NCBI RefSeq assembly: GCF_013004645.1
Contig: NZ_JABEME010000007.1
Coordinates: 62,001 to 126,000, forward strand
Reading direction: 5' to 3'
DNA length: 64,000 nucleotides
Source: Stenotrophomonas africana
Lineage (GTDB): Bacteria; Pseudomonadota; Gammaproteobacteria; Xanthomonadales; Xanthomonadaceae
The translations under genes were made by a program, and so were the position numbers. The notes under the pieces are model-generated. The model did not search any database. It was not told the DNA's origin and saw only the letters and a list, made by a program, of their open reading frames with translations. This document shows, one piece after another, positions 52,219 through 59,937 of the stretch (its first letter is position 1; each line of letters starts with the position of its first letter).

Positions 52219-53544
52219 ATGAGTGGATTGACCGAACGGGATCTGAGCGTCCTTGGCAGCTATGCCAGAGACGGCAACCGCGAGCTCTACTGGAACTACC
52301 TGTCGCAACTGCCGGGAGCCGATGGATACGGGACACTGGCACTGGGTGTTGTACGCAATGACAGCCTGCCGGGACGCGTCGCGAACGCGTATGCACAAAG
52401 CTACGCGAAGACCCAGCAGGACGAGGGATCCCGGTTTTCAAATGCACAGTTGACGGAGCGGCAATGGGAGTCCTTTGGGCAGACCCTGCTCGAAAGAGAT
52501 CTTGAGTTGCGGCAGCAGTGGATGAACGAGCGCCGTCCAGACCTGGCACTGAATCTTCCCGGCAAGGATGTGATGCTGGCTCACGACCGGGCATTTGAAC
52601 GGCATGAACTTGATCCCAACTGCTGGACGCCGCGCGTGTTGCTGCAGGCGGCTGAACAGAAGAGCGGCCCCTCGAAGCTGGAACAGATCTGGACCAACAT
52701 GCTCAACAACGACTACGCGGGCGGTCCACGCGTAGGCAACACCAGCGTCGATGCCGTCAGCCAGATGGGATGGACGAAAGGTGGCCAGTACCTGACCCGG
52801 TTGAGCGTGCTGGAAGCCACCCAGGCGCTGGAGGGCCGCTCGGCGGTCGATCCGAATGTCATCGGTGGCAACAGCTACTATGCGACGTACTTCGAAGCGG
52901 ACAGGAAGTGGGCCAGTATCAGTGCGGGCGGCGGCCACATGTCGATGCGCGAGATCACCGATCCGGCCCGTATCGCCGAACTCAACGACGCGCGCGAGGT
53001 TCGTCTGGAACGGCAGGAAAAACGTACCCAGTTCCACCCGGACGACCCGTACCGGACCATTACCCGCAGCCCGCTTACCGCAGCCGTGGACGACGTGCCG
53101 GATCCCTCGCAGGCACCGACCCGTCTGGCCGACATTGGTCCTGGCCACCGTGAGTACGCATTGATGCAGCAGGTGCGCGAAGGCGTGGCCGCGATCGATG
53201 CCAGCGCGGGACGGACCCACGATGAGAACAGCGAGCGCCTTGTGGCGAGCGTGATGGCATTGGCGCGCCACAACCAGCTCGAACGTGCCGACCATGTGCT
53301 GCTGAGCGCTCAGACCGCCGATCAGCCGGCCGGCCGCAACGTATTTGTGGTGCAGGGTGAGTTGAATGATCCGGCGCATCTCCGGGCCTCCATGCCCACG
53401 GACAGGGCGGTGCAGACGCCGGTCGAGCAGTCACTGCAGGCCATGCGGACAGTCGGTGCGGATCGTGAACAGGCACACGCGCAGCGCCAGCAACAGGAGA
53501 TCGATGTGCAGGCACGCGACACCCCGGCCATGCGCATGGGCTAG
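52219..53544 (+). CDS. XVIPCD-containing predicted X-T4SS effector
   Basis: 441 aa from ATG 52219, with AGGGGCAGG-type purines upstream. The N-terminal effector half (about 1-290; LGSYARDGNRELYWNYLSQL, then GYGTLALGVVRNDSLPG) has no signal peptide. The C-terminal 130 residues match the Xanthomonas VirD4-interacting domain: LADIGPGHREYALMQQVREG, ASAGRTHDENSERL, HNQLERADHVLLS and FVVQGELNDPAH. The domain ends in the typical Gln-rich tail. Such proteins are docked on VirD4 and injected into rival bacteria. Toxic activity is unknown. Confidence 0.88.
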   Translation: MSGLTERDLSVLGSYARDGNRELYWNYLSQLPGADGYGTLALGVVRNDSLPGRVANAYAQSYAKTQQDEGSRFSNAQLTERQWESFGQTLLERDLELRQQWMNERRPDLALNLPGKDVMLAHDRAFERHELDPNCWTPRVLLQAAEQKSGPSKLEQIWTNMLNNDYAGGPRVGNTSVDAVSQMGWTKGGQYLTRLSVLEATQALEGRSAVDPNVIGGNSYYATYFEADRKWASISAGGGHMSMREITDPARIAELNDAREVRLERQEKRTQFHPDDPYRTITRSPLTAAVDDVPDPSQAPTRLADIGPGHREYALMQQVREGVAAIDASAGRTHDENSERLVASVMALARHNQLERADHVLLSAQTADQPAGRNVFVVQGELNDPAHLRASMPTDRAVQTPVEQSLQAMRTVGADREQAHAQRQQQEIDVQARDTPAMRMG

Positions 53545-53741
53545 GGTCCCGGCTTGCCGCAGCTCCGCCTCGTGTGCCCGGACCGCCGCCTCGATGCTCT
53601 GCACCCGCCGTGTTCCACGGCCCCGTGGGCGTGTTTGGCTGGAACCCGGAAGTACCGGCTGCCGCGACGGTGGTCGTGGCGAAGATCGACCGGATGACGC
53701 GTAAGGGTGAGTATCCGGACGTCGCATCCGGCACCGGGACG

Positions 53742-53884
53742 CTACTTCGCCGGGGCGTCTGCTGTCTGCTCGGCCACCATGGCCTGCTGCATTTCCTTCA
53801 GCGACAGATAGCCATCGCCATCAGTATCCAGCCCCGCAAAATACTTCGCGATTTCCGGCACCACCGCGGCTTCCTTCCTGCTGC
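53742..53884 (-). pseudogene. 3' fragment of an EF-hand protein gene
   Basis: The minus strand encodes EIAKYFAGLDTDGDGYLSLK and then EMQQAMVAEQTADAPAK followed by a stop. That is one complete EF-hand loop (D-T-D-G-D-G-Y-L-S) and a plausible C-terminus, but no signal peptide or first EF-hand precedes it. Upstream lies a terminator and a lipoprotein gene instead, so I read it as a truncated remnant. Nothing recognisable is present in 53545-53741. Confidence 0.5.
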
Positions 53885-53904
53885 TCCCCCTCGGTGTCCA
53901 ATAC

Positions 53905-53932
53905 AACGATGCCCCTCGGAAGGGGCATCGTT
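53905..53932 (-). terminator. Perfect hairpin downstream of the glycine-zipper lipoprotein
   Basis: A 12-bp perfect stem AACGATGCCCCT / AGGGGCATCGTT with a 4-nt loop sits 5 nt past the stop codon of the leftward lipoprotein gene. The U-tract is poor (TGTATT). Confidence 0.75.
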
Positions 53933-53937
53933 GGGGC

Positions 53938-54408
53938 TTACGGCGTTGTCTTCGCTTGGCGCGGGTCGGCAATGATGCGCGAGGGCGATCCATACAGCAC
54001 CAGGACCCGCATGCCGGTGCTGAACACCGGATCGGGGCCCTGCACAACCGTCATCAGGTTGCCGTTTTCCGTCTGCACCACGTACTCCAGACCTTGGGTC
54101 TTGGAAAGTGCGCGTTCGGAAGCGGCACCGGCAATCGCGCCCACAACCAGGCCGCCGATGGCGCCAATGGCGGCCGCCTGATCGCTACCGCCAATGGTCG
54201 AGCCGGCGACGCCGCCAGCAGCTGCGCCTGCGACGGCGCCGCCACCTTGGCTGCCGTCGATACTTACCGGGCGAACACTGATGACCGTACCGCCGACAGT
54301 CCGATTGACCTGTCCCACCGAACCGATGGAGTAGCTGTCGGTTCGCACGTTGGGCGCGCAGGCCGTCAGCATTGCGGCAACAGACGCACCCAGCAGCAGG
54401 CGCTTCAC
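53938..54408 (-). CDS. Glycine-zipper outer-membrane lipoprotein, SlyB-like
   Basis: 156 aa from ATG 54408. The lipobox LTAC follows a short signal peptide. A glycine-zipper segment (AVAGAAAGGVAGSTIGG, then IGAIGGLVVGAIAGAASERA; about 60-105) and a C-terminal SH3-like beta domain (EYVVQTENGNLMTVVQGPD) match the 17-kDa surface antigen / SlyB group, which shapes outer-membrane protein-lipid complexes. Its start overlaps the end of the upstream lipoprotein gene by 4 nt (ATGA). Confidence 0.88.
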   Translation of the reverse strand: MKRLLLGASVAAMLTACAPNVRTDSYSIGSVGQVNRTVGGTVISVRPVSIDGSQGGGAVAGAAAGGVAGSTIGGSDQAAAIGAIGGLVVGAIAGAASERALSKTQGLEYVVQTENGNLMTVVQGPDPVFSTGMRVLVLYGSPSRIIADPRQAKTTP

Positions 54409-54971
54409 GGCGCTTCCTGCTTGTTCGGGAACATCGGCTTGGTGATGTCCACGGTCTCCAGCGCCTGCAGGAACTGGGCGATGTTGTTCTGCGCCGAACG
54501 GCTGATCGACTCGCGAGCGCGGATGACACCGGCAAAGGCATAGTTGAACGGTACTTCGCCGGAGGCGCTGACATCCTGGGTGTATACGATGCTGCCGGTG
54601 GCGCGATCGATCAGCTCATACCGGGCGATCGTCTTGGTGGTCATCGAGGCGCCGAAATTCGGAATGTCGATGGCCAGGATCTTCACCGAAAGACTCAGCT
54701 TCACCGGCGCGTCGTCACGGAAGACCGCCATCTTGTTCAACGCTTCGGTCAGCGCGTTCTGCCACATCTGCGGCACTTCGTGCTGGGCCTGCGCCGGAAT
54801 CTTGCCCTTGGCCTCGTCCGGGCGGGCCAGGGTAACGGTCAGCGACTTCAGCTCACCGTCGATCTTCTTGCTGCTGACCCCGACGTTGGGAACCGAGAAA
54901 TTGAGCGGAGGATTGGTGGTGCAACCCGCCAGCGACGCAGCGAGGATCGCTGCGAACAGGAACTTCTTCAT
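54405..54971 (-). CDS. Lipoprotein of unknown function
   Basis: 188 aa from ATG 54971, with GGGGAAAA upstream. The leader MKKFLFAAILAASLAGC has a clear lipobox. The mature part contains TVTLARPDEAKGKIPAQAQ and MTTKTIARYELIDRATGSIV, resembling lipoproteins of the LptE/DUF4136-like general type, but I cannot name a family. It is translationally coupled to the SlyB-like gene through a 4-nt overlap, so they may act together in the outer membrane. Confidence 0.75.
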   Translation of the reverse strand: MKKFLFAAILAASLAGCTTNPPLNFSVPNVGVSSKKIDGELKSLTVTLARPDEAKGKIPAQAQHEVPQMWQNALTEALNKMAVFRDDAPVKLSLSVKILAIDIPNFGASMTTKTIARYELIDRATGSIVYTQDVSASGEVPFNYAFAGVIRARESISRSAQNNIAQFLQALETVDITKPMFPNKQEAP

Positions 54972-55164
54972 CCATTTTCCCCTGTGATTATGTTGAAACA
55001 TCCATGGTGAATCGTGTTTTCGTCCGCAACGTCGATGCTGTGCTTCAGCGGTCGCATGAAGGCGTGGCTGACTGCGCGCAAGGATACCTGAATTGGGGCG
55101 GTCTGCTATCTGGCATCCCCAGCGCTCAAACCGGCCTCCGGGCGGGCGCGTGTTACCAGGGTAA

Positions 55165-55365
55165 TCAGGCGAATGCCTGTGAGAGCGGACGGCTGCGGGT
55201 TGCTGCCTGGCGCTGACCGCGGCCCAACGGCATCTTGCTGCAAGTGTGTGCAGCTTGCCGGCCCACGGGCTGGAACTCACTGACCTGTTCGTTCTGGCAG
55301 GCGGCGAGCAGGGGCAGCAGCACCCATGGCAACGAGCGCTGCAGTAGGGTGCGGATCCGTGTCAT
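55165..55365 (-). CDS. Possible small lipoprotein
   Basis: 66 aa from ATG 55365 (MTRIRTLLQRSLPWVLLPLL, then AACQNEQ). The leader and lipobox LLAAC look genuine. The remainder is Arg/Gln-rich and low in structure, so the frame may be a decayed gene whose 3' part was lost. It lies downstream of the siderophore receptor on the same strand. The rest of the 490-nt gap between the flanking genes shows nothing. Confidence 0.4.
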   Translation of the reverse strand: MTRIRTLLQRSLPWVLLPLLAACQNEQVSEFQPVGRQAAHTCSKMPLGRGQRQAATRSRPLSQAFA

Positions 55366-55462
55366 TGCATCAGGCCTCATCCATGGGGCGGGTCATTGGA
55401 TCATGCTGGGTGCAGCCAAGAGCGGGCTTGCAAGCGCGCCCTTGGCGCTACGGAACGACGGC

Positions 55463-57604
55463 TCAGAAACTGTACGCCGCCTGCAGATACACCCGCCGCG
55501 GCTCACCCGGGAAATGCCCGTTGCGTTCGATGAAGCCACTGGCCGCGTACACCTTGTCGAACAGGTTCTTGACGTTGGCCTGGAACTGCCATTGCCTCCA
55601 CGTGGTCTTCCAGCTCATGTCGAATACGGTGTAGGCCTTGACCGTCTGCCCATCCAGGCTGACGCGCTCGCCGACGTGATCGGCGCCAAAGCCGATGGCG
55701 GAATTGATCGCCGGCAGGTCATAACGCGTCCACACGCCCAGCGTGTTGCGCGGCGCGTTGGCGAATCGGTCGCCGGAGGCGTTGGTGATGCCACTCGGGC
55801 CGGCGTCCTTCACCCGCGCATCGTTGTAGGCATAGGTCAGGTTCAGCACCCAGCGCTCGGTGAGATCGGCCAGAAGGTCCAGCTCCATGCCGGTGCTGCG
55901 CACCAGGCCCAGCGCGGCCAGCTGGTTCACGCCACCGATCACCTCGCCGGTGGCCTGCACGATGTTGCTTCGGTCGATCCGGTAGGCCGCCATGTTCAAA
56001 GTCACACGGTCGGCCAGCAGCGACTTCATGCCCACTTCCCACTGCTTGCTGCGCTCGGCATCGAACGGTCCGCCAGCGGCCGGGTTCTGGTTGGCGGCAC
56101 TCTGTGGCACGAAACCACTGGCGACGTTGGCGTAGACATTCAGGCCCTCGCGTACGGTGAACGTGCTGCCCAGCCGCCAGCTGAGATCGTTGCCAGCCAC
56201 ACTGCTGCCACTAATGCGATCCGCATCCTTGAAGCCATCCCAGCGCAGCCCGGCCAGCACATGCCAGCGTGTGCCCAGTGCCAGTTCGTCCTGCAGGTAA
56301 CCGCCATAGCGCCTGCTGCGGGTTGAGGTGCTGCGCCAGGGCAGGGCGGCCAGGTTGTAGTCGTGCCAGGTACTGGCGCCATACACGGGATTGAACAGGT
56401 CGATGCCGCGCACCGGCCCGGCACCACGCGCAAGGTCAGCGCTGTTCGCGGTCTGTGCGGTGAAATCCGCATCCAGCTGGTACACATCGGCGCCGAACAG
56501 CACCTTGTGCTCAACCGTGCCGGTGGCCACCCGCCAGACGGCATTGCCGTTGGCAGTGAATGCTTCGTTGTCGCGTATCTGGTTGCGCAGCTGGCGTGTC
56601 ATCCACTCGGCCACGCCATCGCGGTCACGATCGATCAGGCCCATCGGCTCGTGGTACATCTGGTGTTCGTTGTTGCTGAACCAGCGGGCGGCGAAGTCCA
56701 GGTCCAGAGTGTCGCTCGGCGCGAAACGGTACTGCGCCAGCGCCACTTTGGCGCGCATGTCGAGAAAGTCGCTGGCCTCGTTGTGGTTCCAGCGGCGGTC
56801 GGTCAGGAACGTGCCTGCATCGTTGACCGGCACGCCACGCAGGCGGTTGCCGCCAAGGTTCTGGGTGATGTCGGTGAACTGCAGCACCAGTACGCCGGTC
56901 TGGCCAACGTCGAAGGCCAGCGAGGCGTCGCCGATCACGCTCTCGCTGTCGGTGTTCCAGCGCACGCCCTTTTCACTGTCAGCATAGAGCCCGGCGCGAT
57001 AGCGTACGCTGCCGACGGCATTCAACGGCCCGGTACCCTCGATCGATCCGGCACGGAAGTCCTTGTCCCCCAGCTGGACCTCGATGCGGCGTTCGGCGCT
57101 GGCTTTCGGCTTGCGGGTCACGTAGTTGATGACACCGCCCGCATCACCACCGCCATACAGCGCACCGGCCGGCCCCTTCAGCACTTCCACGCGCTCGATG
57201 TTGAACAGCTGCGGCACCGAAAATCCTGCATACGGGTCGCCACGCAGACTGTCATACAGCACGTTCTCCTGGCGGAAGCCGCGCAGGGTCACCCCGGCAT
57301 AGCTGAAATAGCTGATACCGCTGATGCTGCGATAGAGGTCGGTCACCTGACGCGCGGCCTGGTCGTCGATCAGTTCGCGCGGGATGACCTGGATCGACTG
57401 TGGGACCAGCTCCAGCGGTGTATCCGTGCGGGTGCCGACCGCGGCATCGTCCACCCGGTACAGGGTTTGCGCACGTCCGCGGACCTCGACCTTGTCCAGG
57501 TCCTTGGGTGCGGCAGCCGAGGGCTTGGCAGCATGGGCAAGGGTTGCCAGGGGCAGGGTCAGTGCCAGGCACAGGGTGCGTTGCAGGGGCGTGGGGAGGG
57601 GCAT
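55463..57604 (-). CDS. TonB-dependent siderophore receptor
   Basis: 713 aa from ATG 57604. A signal peptide ends near LAHAA. The TonB box region is DLDKVEVRGRAQT. The plug (about 60-170) has VPQSIQVIPRELIDDQAARQ and IERVEVLKGPAGALYGGGDAGG, typical of FhuA/FpvA-like ferric-siderophore receptors. The barrel ends with VYLQAAYSF. A 25-bp Fur-box candidate lies 21 nt upstream of the start codon, supporting an iron-uptake role. The siderophore cannot be identified. Confidence 0.92.
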   Translation of the reverse strand: MPLPTPLQRTLCLALTLPLATLAHAAKPSAAAPKDLDKVEVRGRAQTLYRVDDAAVGTRTDTPLELVPQSIQVIPRELIDDQAARQVTDLYRSISGISYFSYAGVTLRGFRQENVLYDSLRGDPYAGFSVPQLFNIERVEVLKGPAGALYGGGDAGGVINYVTRKPKASAERRIEVQLGDKDFRAGSIEGTGPLNAVGSVRYRAGLYADSEKGVRWNTDSESVIGDASLAFDVGQTGVLVLQFTDITQNLGGNRLRGVPVNDAGTFLTDRRWNHNEASDFLDMRAKVALAQYRFAPSDTLDLDFAARWFSNNEHQMYHEPMGLIDRDRDGVAEWMTRQLRNQIRDNEAFTANGNAVWRVATGTVEHKVLFGADVYQLDADFTAQTANSADLARGAGPVRGIDLFNPVYGASTWHDYNLAALPWRSTSTRSRRYGGYLQDELALGTRWHVLAGLRWDGFKDADRISGSSVAGNDLSWRLGSTFTVREGLNVYANVASGFVPQSAANQNPAAGGPFDAERSKQWEVGMKSLLADRVTLNMAAYRIDRSNIVQATGEVIGGVNQLAALGLVRSTGMELDLLADLTERWVLNLTYAYNDARVKDAGPSGITNASGDRFANAPRNTLGVWTRYDLPAINSAIGFGADHVGERVSLDGQTVKAYTVFDMSWKTTWRQWQFQANVKNLFDKVYAASGFIERNGHFPGEPRRVYLQAAYSF

Positions 57605-57624
57605 TGGGAGAGGAATATGTGTCT

Positions 57625-57649
57625 GCAAATGAGAAAGATTAGCATTTGC
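57625..57649. promoter_or_regulatory. Candidate Fur box upstream of the siderophore receptor
   Basis: GCAAATG-N11-CATTTGC is an inverted repeat with perfect 7-bp arms. Inside it AATGAGAAAGATTAGCATT matches the Fur consensus at most positions. It lies between the receptor and the convergently placed TetR 3' end, so it serves only the receptor. Confidence 0.65.
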
Positions 57650-57678
57650 GACACATCGAAGCCTATTCCCCGAATGCG

Positions 57679-58323
57679 CTATGGACGCGCGCCGGGGTCC
57701 GTATAGGGGGTGCCCGCAAGGGCCACCAGTACCCCGGTGGCACCGCGCACGATCAGCTGCAGCATGGCCTCGCGCGGGTCCTCGCCCTGCAGCTGGCTCG
57801 CCAGTCCTTTCTCATAGGCCGCCACCATCGATGCCAGCAGCATGGCCGCGCCCAATCGCGCTTCGGCGTCATGTCCGGGCCGGCCGGCAGCGAGGGCCAT
57901 CAATCCCGCCAGATCGTCAGTCAACTGCGCCTGCAGCCGTCGCGCGTGCGCGACCAGCACCGGGCTCTCCGCCACGGTGCCCCAGAAGGCGGCAGCGCCG
58001 GCATTGATGCGCAGCAGCGGATGGCCAGCCTCCAGCAACTCGCGCACGAGTGACTGGAAGGCCGCCAGCGGGGTCAGGCTGCTGCGCGCCATCATGCCCT
58101 CGCGAAGCAGTGTGCGCGCCTCCTCATCCCGGTCGAACACCAGGTCTTCCTTGCTGGCGAAGTAGTTGAAGACCGTCTTGCGTGAGACGCCCGCGGCTTC
58201 GGCGATCTCGGACATGGAGACGGCCTCGAAGCCACGCCGGATGATCAGCTCGGTGGCGACGTCCGAAATCGCTTGTCGGGTCTCGGCCTTGCGTTGTTCG
58301 CGACGGCCTGGTGGCGGGGTCAT
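57679..58323 (-). CDS. TetR family regulator
   Basis: 214 aa from ATG 58323. An Arg/Pro-rich start (MTPPPGRREQRKAETRQA) leads into the helix-turn-helix SMSEIAEAAGVSRKTVFNYF, followed by a helical ligand-binding domain. It is divergent from an FAD monooxygenase across 82 nt that contain a perfect short palindrome. Regulation of that flavoenzyme by an aromatic or drug ligand is the natural reading. The 3' end lies 75 nt from the receptor's start. Confidence 0.92.
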   Translation of the reverse strand: MTPPPGRREQRKAETRQAISDVATELIIRRGFEAVSMSEIAEAAGVSRKTVFNYFASKEDLVFDRDEEARTLLREGMMARSSLTPLAAFQSLVRELLEAGHPLLRINAGAAAFWGTVAESPVLVAHARRLQAQLTDDLAGLMALAAGRPGHDAEARLGAAMLLASMVAAYEKGLASQLQGEDPREAMLQLIVRGATGVLVALAGTPYTDPGARP

Positions 58324-58345
58324 GGGCGGTTCACGTGTGAAAACG

Positions 58346-58358
58346 TACACCGAGTGTA
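58346..58358. promoter_or_regulatory. TetR operator candidate
   Basis: TACAC-cga-GTGTA is a perfect palindrome midway between the divergent TetR and monooxygenase genes. A nearby GTGTGAAAACGTACAC (58335-58350) adds a second symmetric element with the same GTGT/ACAC half-sites. Confidence 0.55.
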
Positions 58359-58405
58359 ACATTAGACCCGCCAGAGCGCCGACCCGGCGTTCACAAGGAA
58401 TCCCC

Positions 58406-59929
58406 ATGCTGTACGACGTCATCATTGCCGGTGCCGGCCCGGTTGGCTTGTTCCTGTCCTGCGAACTGGCCCAGGCCGGGTGTTCGGTGCTGGTGCTGGA
58501 ACAGGCCGGGTCCGCTGATTCGCCGTTGAAACGCCTGCCATTCGGGCTGCGCGGCCTTAACGCCCCCACGCTGGAGGCGCTGGATCGGCGCGGCCTGTTG
58601 GACGCGGTCGCCGCGACACAGGTGCTCAAGCCTGACAAGGGGGCACCGCCGCCCGGCACCGCCCATTGGATGGCGCAACCGCGTGCGCTGGGTGGGCACT
58701 TTGCGGGTATTCCATTTGCGTTGGACGATGTGGACCAGACGCGCTGGACCTGGCGCCTGCCGACGCCGGTGGGCACCCAGATGGCGGTGGAGCTGCAGGC
58801 CCTGGAAGCGGTGTTGGCCGAACGTGCGATTGCGCTGGGCGTGCGCATCGAACGCGGGCGTGCGGTACAGGCGGTGGATGCGCACGAGGCGCAGGTTGCC
58901 GTGCGCACCGGCTCGGGCATGGTCCACGGCCGCTGGCTGGTCGGTTGTGATGGGGCCCGCAGCACGGTACGCAAGCAATCGGGCTTCCTCTTTGCTGGAA
59001 CCGGGCCGGAGTTCACCGGTTACACGCTGCTGGTCGAACTGGCAGATGGGTGTGTACTCACACCGGGCCGACAGTTCACCGATCACGGGATGTGCAATTT
59101 CAACCCGCCAGGCATGCTGGCGCTGGCCGACTTCGACGGTGGCGCGGGCCATCGCACGCCACTGGACCGGCACACCGCGCAAGCGTTGCTGCGGCGGGTG
59201 TCTGGCCGCGAGGCAACGATCACTGCATTGCACCTGGCCACGACATGGACCGATGCTGCGCGCCAGGCGACGGCCTATCGCAGCGGCCGTGTGCTGTTGG
59301 CAGGTGATGCCGCGCACATGCATTCGCCGTTGGGCGGCCAGGGACTGAACCTCGGCATCGGCGATGCGATGAACCTCGGTTGGAAACTGGCCGCCGTGGC
59401 GCGGGGCAAGGCCGATGAGGCGCTGCTGGACAGCTATCAGGCTGAGCGCCATCCAGTGGCCGCCAAAGTACTGGACTGGTCGCGCGCACAGGTTGCGCTG
59501 ATGCGTCCCGGCGACGGTTCGCGCGCGTTGGCAGCGATCATGGCCGACCTGGCTGGCACCCGCGATGGGGCCACGTATCTGGCCGAGCGGATCTGGGGTG
59601 TTTCGCAGCAGCTGGATCTTGGTGGAGAGCACCCGCTGGTCGGCAGGAGCGCGCCTGACTTCCGGCTGGCCGATGGTCGCCGCCTGGGCGAACTGCTGAG
59701 AACGGGGAAGGGGGCGCTGCTTGTTTTCGACCCGGCGTCCTGGTCGCCGCAGCATGGCCAACGCTGGCAGCTTCCCATCGCCTGCGCCGCAGATACTGGC
59801 GATGCGGCACCGGGTCTGGGGGCGGTGCTGGTGCGCCCGGATGGCATCGTGGCCTGGGCCTGCGGCGTAGGAGGGGATATGTCCGGCCTCGATTCAGCGC
59901 TTGCTTCCTGGACCGGTCCGACGCGGTGA
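58406..59929 (+). CDS. FAD-dependent aromatic monooxygenase
   Basis: 507 aa from ATG 58406 (AAGGA upstream). Group A flavoprotein hydroxylase with the N-terminal GxGxxG (IIAGAGPVGLFLSCELAQAG), the DG motif GCDGARSTVRKQSGF and the GD motif LLAGDAAHMHSPLGGQGLNL. The C-terminal 120 residues form a thioredoxin-like domain (GRSAPDFRLADGRRLGELL), as in phenol hydroxylase and polyketide or rifampicin monooxygenases. It uses NAD(P)H and O2 on an aromatic substrate. Drug-modifying activity is possible but unproven. Confidence 0.9.
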   Translation: MLYDVIIAGAGPVGLFLSCELAQAGCSVLVLEQAGSADSPLKRLPFGLRGLNAPTLEALDRRGLLDAVAATQVLKPDKGAPPPGTAHWMAQPRALGGHFAGIPFALDDVDQTRWTWRLPTPVGTQMAVELQALEAVLAERAIALGVRIERGRAVQAVDAHEAQVAVRTGSGMVHGRWLVGCDGARSTVRKQSGFLFAGTGPEFTGYTLLVELADGCVLTPGRQFTDHGMCNFNPPGMLALADFDGGAGHRTPLDRHTAQALLRRVSGREATITALHLATTWTDAARQATAYRSGRVLLAGDAAHMHSPLGGQGLNLGIGDAMNLGWKLAAVARGKADEALLDSYQAERHPVAAKVLDWSRAQVALMRPGDGSRALAAIMADLAGTRDGATYLAERIWGVSQQLDLGGEHPLVGRSAPDFRLADGRRLGELLRTGKGALLVFDPASWSPQHGQRWQLPIACAADTGDAAPGLGAVLVRPDGIVAWACGVGGDMSGLDSALASWTGPTR

Positions 59930-59937
59930 TCTGCCGG

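Noticed and set aside
53574..53975. Rightward open frame after the effector gene
   Set aside because: Runs opposite the EF-hand fragment and through the terminator hairpin; no coding character or ribosome binding site.
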